From: Astrocystis sublimbata
Taxonomy: Eukaryota; Ascomycota; Sordariomycetes; Xylariales; Xylariaceae
Direction: 5' to 3'
Assembly (NCBI GenBank): GCA_022453515.1
Contig: JAJNNY010000005.1
Coordinates: 124,001 to 188,000 of the forward strand
Length of the DNA: 64,000 bases
Under the pieces are notes generated by a model, which saw nothing but the letters and a program-made list of their open reading frames with translations, searched no databases and had not been told where the DNA came from. A program made the position numbers and the translations under genes. Shown piece after piece: positions 21,784 through 34,483 of the stretch; position 1 is the stretch's first letter; each line of letters begins with the position of its first letter.

Positions 21784-24178
21784 TGTAAGGGGCCTCAAAG
21801 TTCAATTTGTAGCAATATGTAGGTGTATACGTCGAGGGCGGTTGATGATTAACGATGCGACGAAGTGATTCTCAACCATTTCTTTCCCGCATTTTGAATT
21901 TGAACAGGACGAACTGAATCCCACCTACCCGTTTGTTTCCCCCATCTTCTATGCGTATATCGGCACCTGCGTGCCTGCTTAAGTACTAAGTACCTAATGT
22001 AGCACAAGTGACACCAGTCGTAACCGAGGGACAGGCGCTAAGAGGAACGCCACCTGCGGCTCTCAGCTGTGGTTGCTCTGAAACTAGGTCTTCTCAGTCG
22101 AGATCGACGGCTGGCGCAATGCAATATATATCTAATATTGCTCCAAATAGAGTTAAGGTTAATGTACTGAGAAGCTAACGAAGCTTGCTGCCGCCAAGAT
22201 GACGCCCTCTTTGTTAGGTCGCTCCAAGACAGAATGGAATTAACTACATAGGCAGGTAGTATATGAATATGCCTGGTTGTGAACAATAGACTCGATAGGA
22301 ATCATAAGCTACTTACTGGCATCCGTAAATCGTAGATTGCATTCGCATATTACTTAGTGCCAGGTACACATGAGGCTCCTAGAGATAGTGCTCTCTAAAA
22401 TCTACCTACATAGTGCACAGGGATGAGGGAGCGGGAGGAGCGAGCCAAAGCGGGGGGCGCCGGGGCTATCTAAGACCTGTGGGGCAATATTCTGATCTAT
22501 GCGCCCCGCTAGAGTCTCGTCAACCACCCTAATTCCTGGCCTCCCAAGCCCCCAAGCCGGGGATGTATCTGAGATGACCGATGCAACATGATCCCGTCCC
22601 CCGTCAATCGCATCTCGTAGGTACCTCAATGTAACGCAACACCAAATCACGTACTGCAAATACCACCTGGTTGTGTCGTCAATAACCGGACTATCTCATC
22701 ACCTTTCAAACTGAGCAAGGCGACGTACTGATCCGATCATGATTCAAACGAAGAGCATCTCTTGTTAAGAATCTTGAACTTTTAATGGCGATGCTTATCT
22801 AATCTTACCTTGTAAGTACTACCTACTTGTAGGTTGGTCTGTGTTGAAGGCAATTCTTCCGAATTCGATATTCTGTAGCAATATGCATGTCCAACTTGAA
22901 AGCATTGACCAAGACACTGTACTGAGTTTCATGATATTTGAATCACTGCACCTTCTAGTCGCCTAAGTATAGCTAGAGGCGTTGCCCTTTGGGCTCCATA
23001 CATAGCATACCTTACCTAGTGCCCTATCTATCATTGGGCCTATGCGTCTGCTCGTGTGTACGCACACACACGTAGGACTTGCACATGTTACTCAGTCTTT
23101 ACACGTACCCAGCTTGTCCAATATGGTGCCATGTGTCGAATGCTGTTTTCCAATTCCATATTAAAAAACAATAAGTACCTAGGTAGGTAGATATCTTAGT
23201 GCGCTATCGCAACAGGTCCAAGCTTGCAATGTTCGAAGAGGCAATGCAAGGGTGTCCCCACATGAAGAGCGTAAACATTAGTACCCTGCGGTAAGTCACC
23301 AACCAACCCCATGGTGTCTAAAAACCCCTCACCATCAACTATCTGCCCAACCACATCGTTCACGCAACTCTCCTTTCCGTGGCACGGAGGTAGGCCAATA
23401 TCGAATTGTACGACCAAGACACTGCAGCTTCACACACCAATGCACCTGGCGCTTTGCCGTACTTAGAAGCATACATCCTGACGGGAATGTACACCTGGGC
23501 ACGTGCTTCCAAGTCCTCAATCTTGAAGTTGTGTGGCTCGATATAATGCACAATGACCATGACGATAATATGTACGAGTTCGAACTGGCGCAGTAATGGA
23601 CGGAAAACCTCCAATATGCAAGAAGCCCGCTAAGAGCCTCAAAACCATGTATTGCAACGTGACTAATTGGCGCATCTCATGACTATCTGAAGGGTTCAGC
23701 AAATGCTCAACGTCCCTGCGCCTGTCAATTGACGAATTGGAGCACAGAATTGGCTTTACCCCTGAAAACAAAACAGAAATCGCCGTATAGTTCGCACGAC
23801 AATGCCTGGGGTATCCTGCCATTTAATTACAGCTACCATGCAAATCCGCATGGCCCCGGTATGGGGATGCAGAAGCGAGCCAACGTTATCGTCGGCTAAA
23901 ACCAAGATAGGCAGGAGATTGTCAGCTCTTGAGAAGCAAGCCGAACTAAGATATCAGCCACCCCCTCGGATCGTCAGGCTCTCAACCCTCGACGACCATG
24001 AGGTGCTCATTCGAACTTGGCTTAACCAGGCAGTTGGGAATTCGAGTCCCACCAACCACTAGGTCCGCTTATGGACCACCAGATATCATGATTCACATAT
24101 AAAGTTCGGCGTTGCGCCCTACCGAGTTCAGGAATCTCCTCTCCCCAGCTTCACAGTCAACTCGCCGAAGTGGTAATC
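21784..24178. other. 2.4-kb spacer between permease and sedolisin genes
   Basis: The two genes diverge, so this interval holds both promoters. An exact TACCTAGGTA palindrome lies at 23176-23185. On the minus strand between about 23614 and 23199 two overlapping frames look protein-like but are out of phase (see findings). No gene is called. Confidence 0.45.
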
Positions 24179-26215
24179 ATGGCTCGTTTCCTCTCACTCA
24201 TTGTCACATCGCTGTTAGCTGCCCAGGGCCTCGCCAAGCCCTTCGAGCAGCTATTTGGCATCCCAGAAGGTCAGTAGCACTCCAACACAATGACGAGATA
24301 GAAAACTTACAAACTTGGCAGGATGGAACCTTCAGGGCCCAGCGGAAGATGGTCAGGTCATCAAGCTGCAAATCGCTCTCCAACAGGGCGATGCTGAGGG
24401 GTTCGAACAGGCTGTCTTAGACATGTCTACTCCTACTCATCCCAGCTACGGACAGCACTGTAAGTACACAATGTCTCCGGCTTAGATCCGGCATACTAAG
24501 TAGAATGCAGTCGAGGACCACGATGAGATGAAGAGGATGCTTCTTCCCAGCCAGGAGTCTCTCTCCTCGGTTCATACTTGGCTTAAGGATGCTGGTGTTG
24601 AGAGTGTCGAAGAGGATGCTGATTGGGTCTCATTCAAGACCACTGTTGGCGTTGCCAACAGAATGCTCGGTACACAGTTTTCCTGGTTTGTTAGCGACGA
24701 AGACAAGCCGCGCAAGATCCTGCGTACACTCGAGTACTCAGTGCCGGAGGAGGTCGCTGACCACATCAATTTGGTTCAGCCCACCACCCGCTTCTCTACT
24801 CTCCGTGCCAACCACGAGACCAGCAGCCCCGTCTTTGAATTCCACGTATCGGCTGCTGCTCCAGACGACTGCGACGTGATGATCACCCCAGCGTGCCTGA
24901 GGCAAATCTACGAGATTGACTACAAAGCCGATGCTAAGAGCGGTAGCAAGGTTGCCTTCGCCAGTTATCTCGAGCAGTATGCTCGCTATAACGATCTTGC
25001 CCTTTTTGAGAAGAACTTCTTGCCAGAGGCTGTCGGCCAGAACTTTACCGCCGTGACATACAACGGCGGCCTTGACGACCAGACTTCGGCTAGCGACAGT
25101 GGCGAGGCCAACCTTGATCTCCAATATATTGTTGGAACATCCCAGCCGCTGCCCGTGACCGAGTTCTCCGTCGGTGGTCGTGGGCCGTTAGTCACGGATC
25201 TCGACCAACCCGACCCAAACGATAACAACAATGAGCCGTACTTGGAGTTCTTGAAGAGCGTTGTCAAGCTACCCAAGAACAAGCTCCCCCAGGTCATCTC
25301 TACCTCATACGGTGAGAACGAGCAGAGTGTTCCCAAGTCTTACGCCAAGTCTGTGTGCAACCTTATTGCTCAGCTCGGCTCCCGTGGCGTGACCGTCATC
25401 TTCTCTTCCGGCGACTCTGGTACTGGCTCAGCCTGCCTTTCCAACGATGGCAAGAACACCACCATGTTCCAACCTCAGTATGTAGCTCGCTTTAATCATT
25501 TATTCCCGTTTCTGGCAAGTCTTGGGGGCAAAAATTACACTAATGGGTATCTGTACCCCCGAGACACCTGCAACCCCCCCGTTTCACGAACAATGTCTTT
25601 ACTCTCACACGCAATTACTGACTCCAGCGGTATAGATATCCAGCCAGTTGCCCATTCGTCACCAGCGTAGGATCAACCCGCTATCTCAACGAGACGGCCA
25701 CATTCTTCTCTTCCGGCGGTTTCTCGGACTATTGGCCCCGTCCCTCGTGGCAGGACAGCGCCGTGAAGAGCTACTTGAAGAAGATCGGTGACAAGAACGC
25801 GCCCTACTACAACACGAAGGGTCGCGGATTCCCCGACGTATCTGCCCAGGGCTTCGGTTTCCGTGTCTACGACAAGGGCGTGCTGAAGAGCTACCAGGGC
25901 ACTTCGGCCTCTGCCCCCGCTTTCGCCGGCATTGTCGCCCTCCTCAACGATGCTAGACTCAGGGCCAACAAGCCAACGCTCGGCTTCTTGAACCCCCTCC
26001 TGTACCACAACCCCCACGCGTTGAACGACATCACGCTCGGTGCCAGCACGGGATGCGATGGCCACGCTCGATTCAACGGGCCTCCTAACGGCAGCCCCGT
26101 CATTCCTGGCGCAAGCTGGAATGCTACCGCTGGCTGGGATCCTGTTTCTGGTCTGGGCACACCCAACTTCCCGAAGCTGCTAAAGGCTGCGCTGCCGGCT
26201 CGTTACAAGGCTTAG
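24179..26215 (+). CDS. Sedolisin-family tripeptidyl peptidase (S53), secreted
   Basis: Exons 24179-24269, 24322-24459, 24511-25477 and 25636-26215 give 591 residues. A signal peptide ([21 protein letters not shown]) starts the protein. The S53 pro-domain covers about residues 28-180, including GWNLQGPA and HPSYGQHFE. The catalytic domain follows with Glu275 and Asp279 in GEANLDLQY, the oxyanion-hole Asp378 in SSGDSGTG and the nucleophile Ser489 in [14 protein letters not shown]-terminal calcium-site region ([25 protein letters not shown]) is present. Such enzymes remove tripeptides from, or cleave, proteins outside the cell at acid pH, for nutrient supply. The third intron interrupts the loop before [12 protein letters not shown]. 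All catalytic residues are intact. The exact substrate preference (tripeptidyl versus endopeptidase) cannot be told. Confidence 0.93.
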
Positions 26216-26553
26216 ATGAGATGATGATTGATGAAGAACATGGCCCTGTTAACAGTGCATGTATGTAGTTAATGAAATACGATTACGACGTACCAACATG
26301 TTTGAGTGTTCTGTGTGATGTTGCGCCATTGCCCGCTGTCTGGTGTTGCAGTAGCACTGGGCTTTTAAGCAAAGCCCAACTTGTGCGCATGATTGACATT
26401 CATGGTACAAGGGATTAGCATTCCGAAAGTCGGACGCCATCTACCAATATGTCTACCTACATGTCTGCCTGCTCTAACCACCACAACGTAAGCCGCAGAA
26501 GTTTCCAGCCGTGCCCACACACTCTCTTGCGGATGATCCGTCTGCAGAGGCAC
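26216..26553. other. convergent spacer, 3' flanks
   Basis: This lies between the stops of two convergent genes and holds their 3' UTRs. No separate feature is seen. Confidence 0.5.
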
Positions 26554-27206
26554 TTATTGCTTATCCGACGACTCCCGCGATTCCCTGCCCGCAGGCGGCG
26601 CCTCCCTCAAGGTCCCGCCCGAATGCTTCACCATCCACTCTTCCAGCGGATCCAGTCGCTGGCCCCTCACGCCTCTCCACGCCTTCTTCACCTTGCTGGA
26701 CAAGCGACGCTCGTCATTGCTGCTGGTGTCGAAGGTATGGATGCTGCTGGTGTCGCATACCGAAACCCTGCTCCGCCGGCTCTTGCCGTCAAGGTCGTCG
26801 GTGAAGGGGCTGCGCAGGGTCACTATTGACGATGGGCGGGTCGACACCGGTCGCCTCTTGAAGGGCGAAATTGGGGTCCGGGGGCTTGGTGGCTTGTTCA
26901 GTAAGGTCAGCCGCCACCGAGAGGTACATGTGCATGAGTGGATAGATCATTTGGCTTTTCGGTAGTATCGGTGTAAATGAATATCATACATACCTCGGTC
27001 CTCTTTTTCGACTCGCTGGTGGGCGTTCCCTCTCCCTTGAGTTTTTTCAGCTCGGGAGACTCGAGCTTGATACTGGTGGTAGTGCTGCGGGTGGGTGTCT
27101 TGACTGGCGAGGGAGTGCCTCGAGGGTCGATGGAGCTCAGCTGCTTCAGGACCACCTCGGTGTCGGTCCAGCTTTCGAAAATGACTTCTTGCCAGTCTCG
27201 ATCCAT
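26554..27206 (-). CDS. Hypothetical basic/Ser-Pro-rich protein, 183 residues
   Basis: Two exons, 27206-26994 and 26892-26554, joined by a GTATGT donor and an AAG acceptor with a CTGAC branch point, give 183 residues. I recognise no family. The N-terminus is compact (MDRDWQEVIFESW), followed by a Pro/Ser/Thr-rich basic linker with TP and SP sites. A C-terminal block (KVKKAWRGVRGQRLDPLEEW) could be a short conserved helix. It is likely a nuclear or cytosolic disordered protein with phosphorylation sites. The reading frame is open upstream of the chosen ATG, so an additional 5' exon cannot be excluded. It converges with the sedolisin gene. Confidence 0.6.
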
Positions 27207-27663
27207 TATCTGTATAGGGATGATAATGGGGGAGAGCTTGCGGTGGCAGGTAGAGCAAGGACACTCTCTGCCAGCATGGGAGGGGGTTGATAAGACTCGC
27301 AAACCGTCAGGGTGAAATGTATGCACGTTGCCCAGGTACCGATACAGCTCAAGTGGACTGACTGAGTTTTGTGGCTTGCGAAAGTGCAGCAAGTTGACTC
27401 AAACATGTGGCCAGCGCGGTAAGAGCCGGATGATCGTTGGCAAGCAAAGCAATCACAGACACGTGCAGACATTCAATCATCACAATCAATTGGGTAACCA
27501 TGCCACCTACCTTCAAGTGGCACGAGCGAGATTGAATGCGTAACCCACGGGAAGCTGTTTATATCAAACCCGTTGGTGGTTACTCCAGTGTTATCAGAAT
27601 TTTGCGGGCGCGCATTTGTCAGGTAGCCCTGGCCAATGCACTGCCAGGAATGAATGCTTATTG
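27207..27663. other. spacer upstream of the small basic protein gene
   Basis: This holds the promoter of the minus-strand gene ending at 26554 and the 3' flank of the GH18 gene. No feature is recognised. Confidence 0.45.
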
Positions 27664-28695
27664 CTATGAATCCTTTCCTGACCCATCCGAATAGTATTCG
27701 AACTCTCGAGGGACCGGCGGCTGCGACCCATCTTCGTCGTCTTCACCGTCGGCTTCTACCACTATTGAACGTGCTCCTGTTTGAGGCATTGCCAGTGTCC
27801 CCGGTGCCGTAGGTTGCACCGCTGCATTGGATGTTCTTAATATCTTCGTCATCTCTTGCGCCCATTCCCAAGGACGCGGCTTGCCACCAGGCAGCCCGTT
27901 GAAATACTCCCAGCCCATGACACCGCCGAACGTGGGGAACTGCGTCTGCAGAAGCGAGAAGTTAAGCCTCAGCATCTCGAAATGCACATAGCCATGGCCA
28001 TTATCGGGTGCCGTGAGGAGACCGACGACGATCTTCTCTGGTCTCCAACCCAAGGTGACACACATCTCGTACAAGACCGGGTTACTTGCGTCTCCCCACC
28101 CGTTATAAAATTGTGCGTTGTACCATGCAATCTGGTCGCCCCTCGCGACCTCGAGAGCCTGGTAATCGAAGCCGCTGAGATTCCGTCGCGAGTCTACGAG
28201 GGCCGTAGCCACGGGGGCTAAGGTGATGATGAAGCCAGGCCCGAAGTCGGCTCGTAGGCGGTCGACCAAGCGAACGATGCCGCGCAGGGACATTTGCTCC
28301 TCGACATCGAGGTCGAGGCCTTGGAGTCCCCTCTCACGGATCAGCTCGTAGAGAGGCGCGTAGTATCGCTCGAAGGTCGCTTGGTCCCGGTCCAGGCGGG
28401 CGTATGACCCTTTGGCAGCTCCGCCTAACATGCCCAAGACGGCGACGCCGCTGGCCTGAGCGATGCGAAGTTCAGCCCATGTGGTGATGAATCGCGGGTC
28501 TGATGGTGGATGGTCATTGAGGGTCAGCGCATCCGGGTCCTCGTTGATGTGGATGGCGGCGACAATGAGATGCGTGACGCGAATGTCAGACTTTGTGATC
28601 AAGGGAAGGACAGAGATAGCAGTGCCATCAGGGTTATGTGTGGTCTGATAGTACAGTATAAGCCGCGGAAGAGATCTCGGTGGTGTTGAGCCCAT
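27664..28695 (-). CDS. GH18-family chitinase-like / endo-N-acetylglucosaminidase-like protein
   Basis: A single exon of 343 residues. The GH18 active-site signature DxxDxDxE is seen as GLDLDVE (residues 126-132) with the catalytic Glu132 intact. The first beta strand (RLILYYQTTH), AVLGMLGGAA near residue 90 and WYNAQFYNGWGD, the substrate-binding Tyr/Asn strand, fit the TIM barrel; GGVMGWEYFNGLPGG closes it. No signal peptide is present, so it is probably cytosolic, unlike secreted wall chitinases. Members of this intracellular subgroup may process chitin oligomers or free N-glycans; which one applies cannot be told. The C-terminal 55 residues are acidic and disordered. It diverges from SYG1 across a 1.4-kb spacer. 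Confidence 0.85.
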   Translation of the reverse strand: MGSTPPRSLPRLILYYQTTHNPDGTAISVLPLITKSDIRVTHLIVAAIHINEDPDALTLNDHPPSDPRFITTWAELRIAQASGVAVLGMLGGAAKGSYARLDRDQATFERYYAPLYELIRERGLQGLDLDVEEQMSLRGIVRLVDRLRADFGPGFIITLAPVATALVDSRRNLSGFDYQALEVARGDQIAWYNAQFYNGWGDASNPVLYEMCVTLGWRPEKIVVGLLTAPDNGHGYVHFEMLRLNFSLLQTQFPTFGGVMGWEYFNGLPGGKPRPWEWAQEMTKILRTSNAAVQPTAPGTLAMPQTGARSIVVEADGEDDEDGSQPPVPREFEYYSDGSGKDS

Positions 28696-30084
28696 TGTGT
28701 CGGATGAATGGGGGAAAAGCTGCTTGTTGGCTATTGTACATAAGCTGGCCTACATATGTCATAAGCTGGCCGCATAGGACTCGACTACAGCCTCAAGATT
28801 GGTGGCTGCTGTGCTGGGCTGAACTGTGAGCCCGTGTGGCAGAAGGATGAAGCCAGATGCCTGGTGGTGGGGATACTGTCTTCAGCCCCGTCATCTTCAA
28901 GGGTCCTGGTGCCGCCACTGTAAACCCTTCCAAAATACGGCCTCAATGGTCAGTGAAGGATAGGTACAGTCAAATGATCCTATAGAACTCCCACACAACA
29001 AACCCACTAAATGAGCAAAAGAAGATGAGCTTATGCAATCGTGAAAATGAGTTATAAGATAGCTTAGGTGTATTTAACACCTTTGATCACCTGGCATTTG
29101 CGCCCGCGAAACATGCACACCCACTTACCCAGGTTTAGGGGACTGGTCGGGACTGGTATACCTTGGGGTCTGTAAATGCCCGGCATAGGGTGCTTCGTAT
29201 GCGACCAGATTCTCATTGGTGTGTTTCCAGGCGCTCAATTGAACTTCATCTGAATCATCTTAGGTACCTAAGACAGCACTTGTTGACCAGTGGGCGTGTC
29301 CCTCTCATGCATAAGTACCTTGCAGACCATACGGGCCCTTCGATTTTCGAAAGATGAGCATTGGCAGCCCACCTGAACGGGCAACATAAGCGACATATCA
29401 CAGACGGGAAGCGAGGTGATGTACGCATATACGTCCGGCGAAGATGGGATGACGGTTGGACGGATGACGGGTACTACGTGCCGGGGTAACATACATGTAC
29501 CTACCTAACCTAGTCCTCCACCCTTCCCGAACATGTTTTCGGGAGCCTGAAGAATCAAGATAGAAGGCTGGAGGCACCTAAGGGGCTAAGTAGGTACCTA
29601 CCTATTGCTTGCTGCAACTTTAGATAGCGGTGTCCCCCACCTGCTGCTCTACCTGCGACGGGCGGCCTCATTGGAATGGTGGAATACTGCAGGTGTGCTC
29701 AGTCACTCTGTCCACCTCAGTTAGTTCATCGACACGCTAACGTTAGACCTTTAACTGTTTGGGCCAATGGGAAGCCTGCAGCTACCTTCTAGCTTACGAG
29801 TCTTACCTTCTGTGTCCGTTCTGCGGGGCCCTCGCCTCTTCTTCGCCCAATCAAACTGGCCCCGTAACAGCATTGAAACAATTTCCTTAGTCCTCGTCTA
29901 GGTACCTACCTAGGTACGTGTGGTATGTAGCTTCTAACGTTCTCACTTTCAAACTCACCCATCTCAGATGCTCCTATTTCTTGTCCGGCACCACTTCTTT
30001 CTTCACCCGTGTGCCTTTGAGACAGATCGAACAGCTTGTCCAAGTAGGTATTGAGGTACCGGCTACGATGCAAACGCTGGCGTC
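28696..30084. promoter_or_regulatory. divergent spacer, GH18 and SYG1 promoters, palindrome-rich
   Basis: No gene. Exact palindromes occur at 29261-29270, 29591-29600 and 29899-29908 (TAGGTACCTA) and at 29907-29916 (TACCTAGGTA, overlapping the previous one by two bases), with near-copies around 29496 and 30041. This is the densest cluster of the family in the window. It lies within about 830 bp of the SYG1 start codon. Confidence 0.5.
29591..29916. repeat. cluster of TAGGTACCTA / TACCTAGGTA palindromes
   Basis: Exact copies lie at 29591-29600, 29899-29908 and 29907-29916. The last two overlap to form a longer alternating GGTA/TACC array. They lie upstream of SYG1. Confidence 0.75.
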
Positions 30085-33000
30085 ATGAAATTCGCCAAGG
30101 AGCTCGAGCAAGATCTCGTTCCGGGTAAGCTCTCAAACATCCCAGTCCGCCGACGCTGGCCACATGCAGCCACTGACTGACCAATTGCGCCCAGAATGGA
30201 GGATCAAGTATCTCAACTACAAAGCAGGCAAGAAATATGTCAAGGGCGTCGCCAGGGCCATTCACCGCGCAAACGCCACCCCCAAAACCCCGGGCCGGAA
30301 GCATGACCAGCTTCCGCCCCGTGAGCCTCTGTCGTCGCTCCTGAGTCCCTCCCCGCGCCATCAGGGCTCTGGAGGCCTGGACAGGCATCGCATTGATGCT
30401 GCCAAACCTCTGACATCCAGTCCACCGCTGTTGGAACAATCGCAACGCTTGCAACCTACCAATGCATCTGCACTCAATGAAAGTCAGTCGCTAACAGGCC
30501 CGAGCGGTAATTCACCCAATTATGGAAGCTTCGCGCCAACATCGCCGCCCAAACCAGGGCTCACTAAGCTCGATAGTCGCCAGACATTCAAATTGCCTGA
30601 TCCTGCCATCTATCTGCCTTCTTCATCCTTGGACGATAAACCTGGCGTTTCCGGGCACTCGTCGTCTGGGGCCATTCCCGAGCCCCGATTGACTCACCAC
30701 CGCAGCAAGTCCTTTGGTCCAACTGTCAAAGAACCTTCTCACGCGGCCACTCTCCCGCCCTCGGGGTCTCGGCCGTCGCCTGCTTCTGGAAGACTGCGCC
30801 GCCTATTCTCCCAGGACCTGCACCTGGACAATACCCGGGCCGCCGAAGATGGGTACCCCTTGCAAGCGCTAGATACAGTCAGGCAGCGGGAAAAGGAATT
30901 CCTGGACTTCTTAGATAGCGAGCTTGACAAAGTTGAGACTTTCTACCGCCAGAAGGAAGTGCACGCCGAGGAGCGGTTAAATGTGCTACGAGAACAGTTA
31001 CATGAAATGCGCAATCGCCGAGCCCAGGATCTGGCCGAACGTCGGCAGCGCAAGGATCAGAGAGCTTCTGCGGATTTGATGGGGTATTCAGCTGGCTTCG
31101 ATGGACTCCCCAAATGGATTGACCCCATCAAGGCAAAGTTCTTCAAGCCTGGTGAAAATTCGAAGGCGTTGGAGCGAATGCCCCAGACTCCTATGGTCGG
31201 AGCTATGTCTGGGGATGCCCGACGAGATTACATCAGGAAGCCGCTGGAGCACGACGTCCCTTATCGAATAGCAAAACGAAAACTGAAAGTGGCGCTGCAA
31301 GAGTTCTATCGCGGCCTGGAGCTCCTTAAAGCCTATGCTCTTATGAATCGGACCGCGTTCCGAAAGCTGAACAAGAAGTACGACAAGGCAGTCAACGCTC
31401 GGCCCCCTTACCGCTATATGAACGAGAAAGTGAACAAATCATGGTTCGTTAACAGTGAGGTTATCGACGAACATATCAGAGCTGTGGAAGACCTCTATGC
31501 CCGTTACTTTGAGGGCGGGAACCACAAAATTGCCGCCGGGAAGCTGCGCCGAATCAATCGTCAACCAGCTGATGAGTCTAGGATCTCTTTCTGGAACGGA
31601 TTGGCGATTGGTATCGGCGCTGTCTTTAGCATTGAAGGAGTTACATACGGTGCCGAGCTCCTCTTTGACCCTGATCCCACTGTTCGGTTACAAACCAGCT
31701 ACCTGTTACAGATTTACGGTGGCTACTTCTTCATGCTACTGCTATTCTCTTTGTTTTGCCTGGACTGCTACGTATGGACGGCAAATAAGATCAACTACCC
31801 TTTCATATTCGAGTTTGATCCTAGGAATCATTTAGATTGGAGGCAGCTTGCAAGCTTTCCGAGCTTCTTCTTTCTTCTCTTCGGACTTTTCCTTTGGCTC
31901 AACTTCACCCGGTATGGCGATGATAGGCTTTGGCTGTATTACCCAGTCATTCTGATATTCATCTCGCTCCTCATCATCTTCTTTCCCGCCCGCACCTTGT
32001 TTCATAGAAGCCGCCAGTGGTTCGCATATTCGCATGTAAGCAGAAGCTTGATCATCCAATGGGAACATTTCACTAATCTAGCATAGTTTCGACTGTTTTT
32101 CGCCGGCCTTTACCCTGTCGAATTTCGAGACTTCTTCTTGGGAGACATGTACTGCTCATTAACATATGCTACATCTGTACGTTTCGACGAACACAACTTT
32201 ACAAAACCCTGCTGACACTGTTCTTTTAGAACGTAGAGCTGTTCTTCTGTCTCTACGCCAACTATTGGGAGGATCCTGTCATTTGTAACTCGAGTCATTC
32301 GCGCCTATTAGGGTTCTTTTCTGCTTTACCGGCAATCTGGCGCGCATTACAGTGCATTCGCCGATACCATGACACGAAAAATGTATTCCCACACCTAGTC
32401 AATTGTGGAAAATATGCAGCGACAATTCTGTCGTATGTTACGTTGTCCCTATATCGCCTTAACAACACACCCACACACCAGGCGCTCTTCATTACATTCT
32501 CAATTATCAATGGGTTGTATACATGTAAGCCTCAATGACCACATCCCTGCCTATGATGGATTCTAACAAGAGACATAGCAATATGGGACCTGTTCATGGA
32601 TTTCTCGCTATTGCAGCCTGAATCCCGGCATCCTTATCTTCGAGATATTCTCGGCCTCAGACGGCGCTCGTTGTATTACACCATCATGGTTGTCGATCCC
32701 ATCCTACGGTTTGGCTGGATTTTTTATGCCATCTTCACGCACGACTTGCAGCACAGCGCAGTAACCTCTGTGTTCGTTGCATTGTTGGAAGTGATCCGTC
32801 GCGGCATGTGGTCCTTGCTTCGTGTCGAAAATGAACACTGTGGCAATGTAGCACAATACAAAGCAAGCCGAGACGTTCCGCTACCTTATGACCTCGTTCA
32901 CGAGACTATCTTGGATCGCACAAGCACAGATGAGGCCCCAGCAAGATCTGATACCAGGCTATCTGCTACAGAGATGAGCCAGGTACCAAGTCAAGGACAG

Positions 33001-33315
33001 GGACGCTCAGATGCACAGCCATCAACATATTCGCCTGCATCAGTCGCAGAGGCAGGGCTGCGTAGACGACGGAAGTCCGAGGCGGCAGGGGCGAAATCGA
33101 TCCGTGGCATCATGGCCACTGCACACAGACAAGATTTCGAGAAGAGACGACCCGCCACCGATGCTAAGAAGAAGTCTGGGTCTGGGTCAACAGATGATCT
33201 TCGTAGTGATGATGATGACGATGACGATGATGCGGAGAGTATGGACGAGGAAAGGCTCGAGATACGCCGAGTAGTGACCCTTGTGCGGGAAGAAGGGAAC
33301 GATGAGCACAGTTGA
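30085..33315 (+). CDS. SYG1: SPX-EXS protein, SYG1/XPR1-type phosphate exporter
   Basis: Exons 30085-30124, 30195-32035, 32087-32176, 32230-32524 and 32579-33315 total 3,003 nt, 1,000 residues. The short first exon gives MKFAKELEQDLVP, the canonical SPX start, and joins to EWRIKYLNYKAGKKYVK. A long disordered Ser/Pro insert (about residues 40-230) splits the SPX domain, which resumes with REKEFLDFLDSELDKVETFY and ends with FRKLNKKYDKAV. Hydrophobic segments from about residue 490 and the EXS domain follow: FRDFFLGDMYCSLTYATS, RALQCIRRYHD, and RGMWSLLRVENEH with a conserved basic/aromatic core. The tail is disordered and contains eight consecutive aspartates. SPX senses inositol pyrophosphates; the EXS/TM part exports phosphate in animal XPR1. 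The yeast homologue Syg1 was first linked to G-protein signalling. Confidence 0.93.
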
Positions 33316-34483
33316 GACACGGGACTGTTAGACATGATGCTCATTGACGAGTATGATCATTTGGTACTGGAAATAGAGAAATAGGGGGGAAATCTTAGAT
33401 CTGATGCTACATTATCTAGACGGACTGGCAATTGCATTCGTAATAATAGTATCGGAATGTTGTGTCAAGCCTAGCATCGCATATATTTTGGTTGAGGTCG
33501 TACTCATGCGAGCGTAGCACTCACTGCCTCCGATACTGTTCTGAACCCTTTCAGCAGAATGAAGGCTTTACTAATGTCTATCTCTCATACAACCAGATAA
33601 TGGTGTCGCGGGAAGGATTACACATGCACATTTGAGAAGAACGAATCGTGCACTTCAGGAGGATGTTCTATGACCCAGATCCGAATGATTATGATGAAGG
33701 ATTCTTACATACAGAAGGGAATGATTCAAGTCCTGTATAGGAAAGGAGCGGCTGTCATAGTCACCTAATCGTATAATGTCTTATCAAGGCCTCCTCGGCA
33801 ACCGCTCCGGACCACCGTTCGATAGCCAGCTCGACCAAGAAATCTACAGGGGAATCGGCCCACACGAGACCTCATAGAACACTTATAAGCCGCATTAGCG
33901 GAATTGGCTGACGAAGCAAAGAGATCCGTTCATTCGATGAGACTCTGTACATCTCCGAAGAGGCAGTGCCTTCGAGTAGGCAGGGCACACGGAAGCCAGC
34001 TATGAACGCATGGAATAGCCGTTGAGGACTGCATGGGACGGGGCACTTAGCTACCTACAAGAGAGCCTAGCCATAAAGTTCATATACATCATCCGTATAT
34101 ACCTCTTTCTTCATGAAAGTATCATAAGTGTCAGTTAGGATCAAGAAGCTAGCCAATTGGCGAGCTAGGAAATGCTATTTCGGCACTTCACCGCTTCGCA
34201 GCCTTACAAGGTGAAATGTCCCCTGAATCCAACACACGATTTCATTATATCACAAGTAGCTAAAGTACAATGCGCGCTAGATATTTTAAAAAGAGTACAG
34301 ATAGTCACTCAGTGACGATATTCTATAAACAACCCAGAATCTATAACTTTTAAACAAGCCCACTCAACTTTTTTGATTGTGCGTGGCCTTATGATCGCAC
34401 TTCTATTCGTTGTTTTGTCAAAAAATATGATAAATAATCGCACCAACACGAGCCGATACATTCGAGCTCTTACCCAGGCGATC
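33316..34483. other. convergent spacer between SYG1 and kinase genes
   Basis: This should hold the 3' flanks of both genes. It is AT-rich near 34240-34400. No gene or repeat is recognised. Confidence 0.45.

Noticed and set aside
24032..24058. T-arm-like hairpin with TTCGAGT, suggesting a tRNA
   Set aside because: No A-box at the right distance and no acceptor stem; the stem-loop pairs in the wrong register for a tRNA.
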